From NCBI RefSeq assembly GCF_005877055.1, contig NZ_CP039424.1, forward strand, positions 2,232,001-2,296,000: a stretch of 64,000 nucleotides of DNA, given 5' to 3'. Position numbers and translations under genes: made by a program. Of this stretch, positions 57,745 through 64,000 are shown in pieces. The notes below the pieces were generated by a model that saw only the letters and a list, made by a program, of their open reading frames with translations, had not been told where the DNA came from and searched no databases. Each line of letters begins with the position of its first letter. Positions within the stretch are counted from its first letter, which is position 1. This DNA comes from Citricoccus sp. SGAir0253. Its GTDB lineage: Bacteria > Actinomycetota > Actinomycetes > Actinomycetales > Micrococcaceae.

Positions 57745-58538
57745 CAGGCGTCCTTCCTCGTGGTTCCCGCGGTGCGGACCGTGCGCTTCTCGATCCGCTT
57801 CTCGATGTCCGGGCCGACCTCCACGACCCGGTGGACGTACACGCCCGGCAGGTGCACCTGGTCCGGGTCGATCTCGCCCGGCTCGACGAGGCGCTCGACC
57901 TGCGCGATGCACACCCGCCCGGCCATGGCCGCCGGCGGGGCGAACTGCCGGGTGGCCTTGTTGAAGACCAGGTTGCCGTGCCGGTCCCCGACCGCGGCGT
58001 GCACGAGGGCGAAGTCGGTGACGATGGACTCCTCCAGGGCGTACTGCTGCTCCCCCGCTCCGCCGAGGTCGAAGGTGCGGATGTCCTTGGGCAGCGAGGC
58101 CTTGGCCACGGTGCCGTCCGGGTTGTACTTCATCGGCAGCCCGCCCTCGGCGACCTGCGTGCCCACGCCCGAGCGCGTGAAGAACGCCGGGATCCCGGCG
58201 CCGCCGGCGCGCAGCTTCTCGGCCAGCGTGCCCTGCGGCACGAGCTCGACCTCCAGCTCGCCCTCCAGGTACTGGCGGGCGAACTCCTTGTTCTCCCCCA
58301 CGTAGGAGGAGGTCATCTTCGCGATCCGGCCGGCGCCGAGCAGGATGCCCAGGCCCCAGCCGTCCACGCCGCAGTTGTTCGACACGATCGACAGGCCGCT
58401 CGCGCCCTGCTCCAGCAGGGCCTCGATCAGCTGGATCGGGTTGCCCGACAGGCCGAAGCCGCCGACGGCCAGGGAGGCGCCGTCGGGGATGTCGGCGACG
58501 GCCTCGCGGGCCGATCGCACCGTCTTGTCCAGGGTCAT
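57744..58538 (-). CDS. scoA: 3-oxoacid CoA-transferase subunit A
   Basis: A 264-residue subunit with the CoA-transferase family I pattern [16 protein letters not shown] near residue 19 and [15 protein letters not shown] near 48. The C-terminal part includes [27 protein letters not shown]. It lies 85 nt after the dehydrogenase gene and is coupled to scoB. Confidence 0.93.
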   Translation of the reverse strand: MTLDKTVRSAREAVADIPDGASLAVGGFGLSGNPIQLIEALLEQGASGLSIVSNNCGVDGWGLGILLGAGRIAKMTSSYVGENKEFARQYLEGELEVELVPQGTLAEKLRAGGAGIPAFFTRSGVGTQVAEGGLPMKYNPDGTVAKASLPKDIRTFDLGGAGEQQYALEESIVTDFALVHAAVGDRHGNLVFNKATRQFAPPAAMAGRVCIAQVERLVEPGEIDPDQVHLPGVYVHRVVEVGPDIEKRIEKRTVRTAGTTRKDA

Positions 58539-58623
58539 CGTTCACCTCTCACGGTTCGGTGGAGCGTCCTCGCTCCGGTGGTGGTCGTTGCTCGGGCCGG
58601 GGCCGGCGGCACCGGCCCCCGGG

Positions 58624-59433
58624 TCAGCGGGTGGTCCAGCCGCCGTCCATGGTGTAGGAGGCGCCGGTGACCATCGCGGCGTGGTCGGAGGCCAGCCAGG
58701 TGATGAGCGAGGCCACCTCCTCCGGCTCGACGAGCCGCTTGATGGCGGACTCGGTGAGCATGATCTTCTCCACCACCTCGTCCTCGCTGATCCCGTGCGT
58801 CCGGGCCTGGTCCGCGATCTGCTTCTCCACGAGCGGGGTGCGCACGTAGGAGGGGTTCACGCAGTTGGAGGTGACCCCGTGCTCGGCGCCCTCCAGGGCC
58901 GCCACCTTGGACAGGCCCTCGAGCCCGTGCTTGGCGGAGACGTACGCGCTCTTGAACGCCGAGGCCCGCAGGCCGTGGGCGGAGGAGACGTTGATGATCC
59001 GGCCGAAGCCCCGCTCGTACATCCCGGGCAGCGCCGCCCGGATCAGCAGGAACGGGGACTCCACCATGAGCCGGTGGATGAACCGCCACGTGTCCGGGTC
59101 GTACTCGTGGATGGGCGCGATCCGCTGGATGCCGGCGTTGTTGACCAGGATGTCCGTGTCCAGGCTCAACTCCTCCAGCGCGGCGGTGTCCGCGAGGTCC
59201 GCGGCCCAGGGGGTGCCGCCCACCTCGGCGGCCAGCGCCTCGGCCGCCTCCGCGTTGACGTCCGCGACCGTCACGGTGGCGCCCGCGGCGGCGAAGGCGC
59301 GCACGCACGCCGCGCCGATCCCGGAGGCGCCGCCCGTCACCACGGCGCGGCGTCCGGCCAGGACGCCGTCCGCGGGGGCCGGGGCGGCCCCGGGGGCGGT
59401 GTCGGTGCTCTTCACTGCAGTCTGTTCGGTCAC
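58624..59433 (-). CDS. 3-hydroxybutyrate dehydrogenase
   Basis: A 269-residue short-chain dehydrogenase that oxidises 3-hydroxybutyrate to acetoacetate with NAD+. The cofactor loop is TGGASGIG near residue 34, NNAGI near 104, and the catalytic Ser-Tyr-Lys set appears in NVSSAHGL and SAYVSAKHG. The EKQIADQA segment is usual for this enzyme. GTG at 59433 has AAAGG upstream. Context with thiolase and ScoAB makes the assignment firm. Confidence 0.9.
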   Translation of the reverse strand: MTEQTAVKSTDTAPGAAPAPADGVLAGRRAVVTGGASGIGAACVRAFAAAGATVTVADVNAEAAEALAAEVGGTPWAADLADTAALEELSLDTDILVNNAGIQRIAPIHEYDPDTWRFIHRLMVESPFLLIRAALPGMYERGFGRIINVSSAHGLRASAFKSAYVSAKHGLEGLSKVAALEGAEHGVTSNCVNPSYVRTPLVEKQIADQARTHGISEDEVVEKIMLTESAIKRLVEPEEVASLITWLASDHAAMVTGASYTMDGGWTTR

Positions 59434-59504
59434 GGCGGGCTGCCTTTCTCGTGCTCTGACGTGGGGTGGAAGTCCGGTGGGGGCGGGCGGGCGGCCCGTC
59501 CCGG

Positions 59505-59532
59505 GCGCCGGGCCGCGGGGGCGGCCCGGCGC
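59505..59532 (-). terminator. Intra-operon hairpin after the thiolase gene
   Basis: GCGCCGGGCCGC (59505-59516), loop GGGG, complement (59521-59532), five nt past the thiolase stop and before the dehydrogenase gene. It probably tunes relative message levels. Confidence 0.5.
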
Positions 59533-59537
59533 GGGGC

Positions 59538-60740
59538 TCAGCGGCTGAGCAGCAGGGCCTCGCCCTGGCCGCCGCCGCCGCACAGGGCCACGCCGGCCCG
59601 GCCGGAGCCCCGGCGGCACAGTTCGAGGGCCGCGGTCAGGGCCAGCCGTGCGCCGGAGGCCCCGATGGGGTGGCCCAGGGCGATGGCGCCGCCGTGGATG
59701 TTGGTCCTCTCCAGCGGATAGCCGAGCTTGTCCAGCGAGTGCACGATGATCGAGCCGAAGGCCTCGTTGATCTCGAGGAAGTCCAACTCCTCCACGGACC
59801 AGCCGGCCCGGGCCAGCGCGGCGGAGACCGCATCGGCCGGCTTGTCGTGCAGGGAGGAGTCCCTCGGCCCGGCCACCTGCCCGGGGGCGCCGACGGTCGC
59901 CAGGATCTCCAGGCCCTTGGCCTCCGCGTAGGCGCGGGAGGTCACCACGACGACGGCGGCGCCGTCCGTGAGCGGCGAGGAGTTGCCGGCGGTGATCGTG
60001 CCGTCGCGGGCGAAGGCGGGCTTGAGCGCGCCGAGGGACTCAGCGGTGGTGTCCGGGCGGACGCCCTCGTCCTGGGCGACGACGAGGGGATCGCCCTTGC
60101 GCTGCGGGATCTCGATCGGGGCGATCTCGGCGTCGAAGACGCCCTCGGCCTGCGCGCGGGCCGCGCGCTGGTGGGACGCCGCGGCGGCCTCGTCCTGCGG
60201 GCCGCGGCCGATCGAGCGCTCGGCGTTGCCGGACTCGGTGAGCTCGCCCATCGCCTCGTGCGTCAGGGAGTCCGTGAGGCCGTCGTGGGCGACGGAGTCG
60301 AGCACGGTGGTGGGGCCGTACTTGTAGCCCTTGCGGGCCCCCATGAGCAGGTGCGGGGCGTTGGTCATGGACTCCTGGCCGCCGGCGACCACGACCTCGG
60401 CCTCGCCGAGCCGGATGATCCGGGACGCGTCGATCACGGCGGTGAGCCCGGACAGGCACACCTTGTTGACGGTCACGGCGGGGACGTCCCAGCCGATGCC
60501 CGCGGCCAGGGCGGCCTGCCGCGCCGGGTTCTGGCCCTGTCCGGCCTGGACCACCTGGCCCATGATCACCGTGTCCACGTCCCCGGCGGCCACCCCGGAG
60601 CGCTGCAGCGCATGGCGGATGGCGTGCGCGCCGAGGTCCATGGCCGTCAGGGACGCCTGCTGGGACAGCAACCGGGTGAACGGCGTGCGGGCCCCGCCGA
60701 CGATCACGGCGTCCTGCGGGGAGGGGGTGGTGGTGCTCAT
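59538..60740 (-). CDS. Acetyl-CoA acetyltransferase (thiolase)
   Basis: A 400-residue thiolase that splits acetoacetyl-CoA to two acetyl-CoA. The nucleophilic cysteine lies in NKVCLSGLTAV near residue 93; the C-terminal NEAFGS, GGAIALGHPIGASGAR and CGGGGQGEA motifs are all present. ATG at 60740 has GAAGGAG upstream. It is the final catabolic step of this operon. Confidence 0.94.
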   Translation of the reverse strand: MSTTTPSPQDAVIVGGARTPFTRLLSQQASLTAMDLGAHAIRHALQRSGVAAGDVDTVIMGQVVQAGQGQNPARQAALAAGIGWDVPAVTVNKVCLSGLTAVIDASRIIRLGEAEVVVAGGQESMTNAPHLLMGARKGYKYGPTTVLDSVAHDGLTDSLTHEAMGELTESGNAERSIGRGPQDEAAAASHQRAARAQAEGVFDAEIAPIEIPQRKGDPLVVAQDEGVRPDTTAESLGALKPAFARDGTITAGNSSPLTDGAAVVVVTSRAYAEAKGLEILATVGAPGQVAGPRDSSLHDKPADAVSAALARAGWSVEELDFLEINEAFGSIIVHSLDKLGYPLERTNIHGGAIALGHPIGASGARLALTAALELCRRGSGRAGVALCGGGGQGEALLLSR

Positions 60741-60780
60741 GGTGGTCTCCTTCACGGGCCGGGCCCGTCGTGGTCTCGGT

Positions 60781-60811
60781 GCGCGTGGCCCCGGGGCCCG
60801 GGGCCACGCGC
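60781..60811 (-). terminator. Intra-operon hairpin after the permease gene
   Basis: GCGCGTGGCCCCGG (60781-60794), three bases, complement (60798-60811): a 14-bp stem between the permease and thiolase genes. Confidence 0.55.
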
Positions 60812-60835
60812 GGTGGGTGTGGCGGTCGGCCGGGG

Positions 60836-62350
60836 TCAGAACGCCCCGGTGAACGACGCCACGGTGGTCAGCACGGCCACGGTGATCACGGGGATCACCA
60901 GGGTGACCATGCCGATGTCCTTGTACGACTGGCGGTGGGTCATGCCGCAGACGATCAGCAGGGTCACGACCGCGCCGGAGTGCGGCAGGGTGTCCAGGCC
61001 GCCGGCGGCCATCGCGGTGAGCCGGTGCATGGCCTCGAGGCTGACGCCCTGGTCCACGGCCATCTGCCGCAGCTGCTCGCCGAAGGCGTTCAGCGCGATG
61101 GTCATGCCGCCCGAGGACGAGCCGGTGATGGCCGCGGTGATGGACGTGGACACCACGGAGGTGACGAGGGCGCTGCCGCCCAGGTTGAACACGGAGTCGC
61201 GGATCACGGCGAAGGCGGCCACCGAGGCGACGACGGCGCCGTAGCCGACCTCCGAGCCGGTGGAGAAGATCGGCAGCATGGCGCCCTTGGCACCGTCCGC
61301 GAAGGCCTTGCGCAGTTCCCGGAAGTGGCGCGCGTTCAGGGCGATGATCACCAGGACCGCGACCACGAGGGCGACGGTGACGGCCCAGATGCCGGCGCGG
61401 GACTGCAGGGTCACGCCGCCGAACTTCTCCTCGGAGAGGTAGGACCAGTCCAGGGCGGGGAACAGCACCAGCGTGCAGCCGAAGTTCACGATGAACACCA
61501 CGAGCAGCGGCAGGAACGGCACGAGGGCGTTGGGGGGCGTCATGACCGCGGCGGAGGTGGGCTGGGCGTCCGGGTTGGACTCCGTGTCCACGGCGGCGTT
61601 GACGCGCTCCTCCTCGCGGACCGCGGCGCCGGGGCCCACGCCCTTGCCGTGCCGGACCGGGCCGGTGGCCTGGGCGCCGTTGGCGACGTCGATGGCGTCC
61701 AGCGTGTCGGCGAAGTGCTCGCCCTTGGCCATCAGGGTGCGGCGGCGGTACTCGAGCCACAGCAGGCCCAGGCCGAAGATCATCGCGGCGCCGACCAGGC
61801 CGATGCCCGGCGCGGCGAAGCCGCCGGTGCCGAAGAACTGGCCGGGGATGATGTTCTGCACCTGCGGGGATCCCGGCAGGGCGGTCATGGTGAAGGTGAA
61901 GATGCCCAGGGCGATCGTGCCCGGGATCAGGCGCTTGGGGATGTCCGCCATGCGGAACAGCTCACGGGCCAGCGGGAACATCACGAAGGCCACCACGAAC
62001 AGGCTGATGCCGCCGTAGGTCATGAGGGCGGAGGTGATCACGGTGGCCATCAGGGCGCTGCGGGCCCCGATCCACCGGGTGACGGTGCGGGCGATGCTCT
62101 CCGCGTAGCCGGTGGCCGTCATGAGCAGACCGAAGATGGCCCCGAGCAGGAAGACCGGGAAGTAGTTCCCGACGAAACCGGCCAGCGCCGGCATGAAGAT
62201 CTCGGTGTACGACGCCAGGATCGGGGCTCCGGAGAACACGAGGGCGACGACCGAGGCGATGGGGGCGGCGATGATGACGGGCATCCCGCGGTAGGCCAGC
62301 GTGATGAGCAGGGCCAGGGACAGGATGATGCCTAGAATCCCCAGAAGCAT
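60836..62350 (-). CDS. GntP-family permease, probably for 3-hydroxybutyrate
   Basis: A 504-residue inner-membrane transporter with about twelve hydrophobic segments. GNYFPVFLLGAIFGLLM near residue 61 and the late GSSSGGMTIALNAFGE are family-typical. A hydrophilic loop of about 75 residues (201-275) makes it longer than most GntP proteins. Context predicts uptake of 3-hydroxybutyrate or acetoacetate rather than gluconate. ATG at 62350 has AGAGG nine bases upstream. Confidence 0.88.
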   Translation of the reverse strand: MLLGILGIILSLALLITLAYRGMPVIIAAPIASVVALVFSGAPILASYTEIFMPALAGFVGNYFPVFLLGAIFGLLMTATGYAESIARTVTRWIGARSALMATVITSALMTYGGISLFVVAFVMFPLARELFRMADIPKRLIPGTIALGIFTFTMTALPGSPQVQNIIPGQFFGTGGFAAPGIGLVGAAMIFGLGLLWLEYRRRTLMAKGEHFADTLDAIDVANGAQATGPVRHGKGVGPGAAVREEERVNAAVDTESNPDAQPTSAAVMTPPNALVPFLPLLVVFIVNFGCTLVLFPALDWSYLSEEKFGGVTLQSRAGIWAVTVALVVAVLVIIALNARHFRELRKAFADGAKGAMLPIFSTGSEVGYGAVVASVAAFAVIRDSVFNLGGSALVTSVVSTSITAAITGSSSGGMTIALNAFGEQLRQMAVDQGVSLEAMHRLTAMAAGGLDTLPHSGAVVTLLIVCGMTHRQSYKDIGMVTLVIPVITVAVLTTVASFTGAF

Positions 62351-62425
62351 AGGGGTTACCTCTCGGACGGGCGGGCGGGACGGGCCCGGCGGGGCCCTCC
62401 CGCCGCGGACGGGACGGTGGTGCGG

Positions 62426-62441
62426 CGTGACGTGGGTCACG
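62426..62441. promoter_or_regulatory. CRP/GlxR-like box upstream of the ketone-body operon
   Basis: CGTGA-CGTGGG-TCACG, a symmetric variant of TGTGA-N6-TCACA, 76 nt upstream of the permease start. Confidence 0.45.
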
Positions 62442-62522
62442 CGCCGTCGTGGCGACGATATCCTCCAGCATGGCCCGTGGATGTGACGCACGCTACGTCG
62501 AGCGGTTCAACAGTCCCGCCGC

Positions 62523-62546
62523 CCTTTCGTAGCGCGCTACGAAAGG
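62523..62546. promoter_or_regulatory. 24-bp perfect palindrome over the pucR stop codon
   Basis: The half-site CCTTTCGTAGCG (62523-62534) is followed directly by its complement (62535-62546). The TAG stop of the PucR-type gene lies inside. It may be its terminator or an operator for the operon downstream. Confidence 0.6.
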
Positions 62547-63703
62547 CGCTCCGGTGCGCCCCGCCGCAGGCCGCGCTGTGCGGCGAGGGCCCACGAGGCC
62601 TCGATGAGGGTCTCCGGCTGCTGCAGGCTGGCCCCCGTCAGTTCCTCGTACCGCTTGAGCCGGTAGCGCAGGGTGTTCACGTGCACCGGGATGGCGGCCG
62701 CGGCCAGCGGGATGCTCATCCCGTGGTCGAGGTAGGCCTCGAGCGCCTCGAGCACGAGCCCCCCGAACGCCCCCTCGGCCAGCACGGGCTCCACGTGCCG
62801 CTCGTGCAGCATGCGGGTCGTCTCCGGGCTCGCGGGGATCGCCATCCGCCAGGACAACCGCTCGACGTCGACGACACCGTCCCAGCCGACCCGGCGCGCC
62901 GCCTCCAGCACGCGGGTGGCCCCCTCGAAGGAATCCCTCAGGTCCGCCAGCGCCACCGGCGGGCCCACCGCGATGGTGACGCCCGCGGCCGGACGGGCCG
63001 GGCCGGCGTCGCCCACGAGGATCCCGACCGCTCCCTCGCCACGGGGCGCGGCCAGGGCCCGGGCACCGGCCGAGGCGGCCCAGTCCTGGAGCCGGCCCGC
63101 CGGGTCCTCCGTGTCCCCGGCCGCGACGGCGGCGCGCACCGCCCGCACGGGCCCGGCGAGCGGGATGTCGAAGGTGGCGGCCCCGCTGCGCAGCTGGGCC
63201 TGGTCCAGCACCCCGACCATGGCGTCCCGGATCCACTGGGTACGCCGCGCGGAGTCCGCCACGGCCTGGGCGATCGAGCGGTCCCGGTACACGACCACGG
63301 CGCGCGTGGTGAACGCGTCGCCCAGGGCCCACAGTTGCGTGCTGAAGGTCAGTGCCGCGTCGGCGGGCACGCCGAACGCCGGGGCGAGGTCCAGCAGGTG
63401 CCGCAGGATCACGGACATGGACACGCGGAAGCCCGCCAGCACGCTGACGATGGGCACGCCCTGGCCCATCCGCTCCTCCATGAGGGCCCGGGGCTCGTCG
63501 ATCTCGTCCGGGGCCGGGGCCCGGCCGTCCAGCAGGGTGCGGATGCTCAGGGCGCGGTTGCGGCGGGCGGAGGCCAGCAGCGACTCCGAGGGCACGCCCT
63601 CGTAGCCGGGCAGCGACTCGCGCAGGGCCGCGACGGTCTCCTCCAGGATGGCGTCGTCCGCGGCGAGGGCGTCGACGAGGGCCCGCAGCGCCTCGCGCTC
63701 CAC
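62537..63703 (-). CDS. PucR/CdaR-type transcriptional activator
   Basis: A 388-residue regulator. The C-terminal HTH_30 domain reads VHVNTLRYRLKRYEELTG near residue 350, preceded by a GGDEF-like middle region (about 165-300) and an N-terminal helical sensor domain. I choose GTG 63703, eight nt after the stop of the previous gene with GGGCGGGA upstream; GTG 63757 would add 18 residues but overlap that gene by 47 nt without a ribosome site. It directly precedes the ketone-body operon on the same strand and is its likely regulator. Confidence 0.85.
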   Translation of the reverse strand: MEREALRALVDALAADDAILEETVAALRESLPGYEGVPSESLLASARRNRALSIRTLLDGRAPAPDEIDEPRALMEERMGQGVPIVSVLAGFRVSMSVILRHLLDLAPAFGVPADAALTFSTQLWALGDAFTTRAVVVYRDRSIAQAVADSARRTQWIRDAMVGVLDQAQLRSGAATFDIPLAGPVRAVRAAVAAGDTEDPAGRLQDWAASAGARALAAPRGEGAVGILVGDAGPARPAAGVTIAVGPPVALADLRDSFEGATRVLEAARRVGWDGVVDVERLSWRMAIPASPETTRMLHERHVEPVLAEGAFGGLVLEALEAYLDHGMSIPLAAAAIPVHVNTLRYRLKRYEELTGASLQQPETLIEASWALAAQRGLRRGAPERLS

Positions 63704-63710
63704 GGCCCGG

Positions 63711-64000
63711 TCAGTCCCGCCCGGCGCCGTCCGCGCCGGCGTGGTCCTCGGCGGCACCGTCCGCGGCCACGGACTCCGCGAGGGCGGCGAGCCGGTCGAT
63801 CGAGGCCGCCAGGGACTCCGGCGTGGTGGCCAGCGCGCGCGGGAACCGGGTCTCGTCGGTGAGCCGCGTCCAGTCGTAGGTGTGCCGCACGAGCGTGCCG
63901 CCCTCGGCCGGCTGGAGCTCCCAGCGCCACAGGTGGCCGCGCGGCTGCTCCCCGGTGGGCGCCGGCAGCCAGGCGATGCGGCGGTCCGGCTCGAACTCCA
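63711..64000 (-). CDS. SRPBCC-family protein (5' end beyond window)
   Basis: Only the C-terminal 96 residues are visible, starting EFEPDRRIAWLPAPTGEQ. The pattern GHLWRWELQP-x-EGGTLVRHTYDWTRL matches the last strands and long C-terminal helix of START-like SRPBCC polyketide-cyclase proteins. A charged Asp/Ala-rich tail follows. Function is unknown. It lies upstream of the PucR-type gene on the same strand. Confidence 0.8.
   Translation of the reverse strand, partial: EFEPDRRIAWLPAPTGEQPRGHLWRWELQPAEGGTLVRHTYDWTRLTDETRFPRALATTPESLAASIDRLAALAESVAADGAAEDHAGADGAGRD

Noticed and set aside
62428-62520. Additional palindromes around the ACGCTACG motif near 62491
   Set aside because: It shares the CTACG core with the 24-bp palindrome but has no second half, so it was not called as a site.

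Overview
The window is a gene-dense, very GC-rich (roughly 70% or more) actinobacterial chromosome segment. The family-level signals point to Micrococcaceae: a Kgd-type 2-oxoglutarate decarboxylase, an RsrA/SigR redox switch, the 24-residue ribosomal protein bL37, and a tmRNA tag reading AESKRTDFALAA. I see no phage, IS element, integron, CRISPR array or rRNA operon. Most of the window reads as core genome with catabolic and transport operons.

Layout. 1-5404 (minus): argS-lysA-hom-thrC, aspartate-family amino acid synthesis, with thrC cut by the window edge. 5542-5617: tRNA-Arg(CCG). 5848-11081 (plus): succinate-semialdehyde dehydrogenase, then a tightly coupled trio of luciferase-like oxidoreductase, GH13 enzyme and GNAT acetyltransferase. 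11095-15678 (minus): a PutP-type symporter and a three-gene ABC importer. 15964-20121: HrpA helicase. 20173-22456 (minus): HIT protein, two-domain sulfurtransferase and metallo-hydrolase. 22677-26122: a zinc module with a Fur-family regulator (probably Zur), ZnuC, ZnuB and a His-rich ZnuA behind paired Zur-like boxes. 26285-28713: two CNNM/CorC proteins. 28972-30438: GuaB1. 30638-35207: kgd and a degenerate SGNH-fold protein. 35417-36703: bL37 and the rsrA-sigR pair. 36834-41260 (plus): aroA-rsgA-hisN-crcB-crcB. 41302-43004 (minus): a DUF2568 protein, ssrA and smpB. 43286-48287: an amino-acid permease, an M23 peptidase, ftsX and ftsE. 48475-56670 (minus): an eight-gene operon of a Liv-type ABC importer, acyl-CoA ligase, TetR regulator and alpha/beta hydrolase. 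57061-63703 (minus): a 3-hydroxybutyrate/acetoacetate operon (GntP-type permease, thiolase, dehydrogenase, ScoAB) behind a PucR-type regulator. 63711-64000: the C-terminal part of an SRPBCC protein.

Three regulatory themes recur. First, many genes have a TAnnnT box ending 6-10 nt before the start codon and no Shine-Dalgarno sequence (argS, zur, znuB, the metallo-hydrolase, aroA, hisN, hrpA, and an internal sigR start), which suggests leaderless transcription. Second, a perfect sigma-R type promoter (GGAAT-N18-GTT) precedes ssrA and a one-mismatch version precedes sigR, so the window appears to hold both a redox sigma factor and one of its targets. Third, long GC-rich inverted repeats without U-tracts lie between convergent genes and inside operons, in one case with both convergent stop codons in its arms.

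The best leads are the sigR dual-start and operator region, the sigma-R control of tmRNA, the twin Zur operator with the length-variable His-rich ZnuA loop, the SGNH pseudoenzyme behind kgd, and the uncharacterised oxidoreductase/GH13/GNAT trio. Everything here was read by eye; no database search or folding computation was run.
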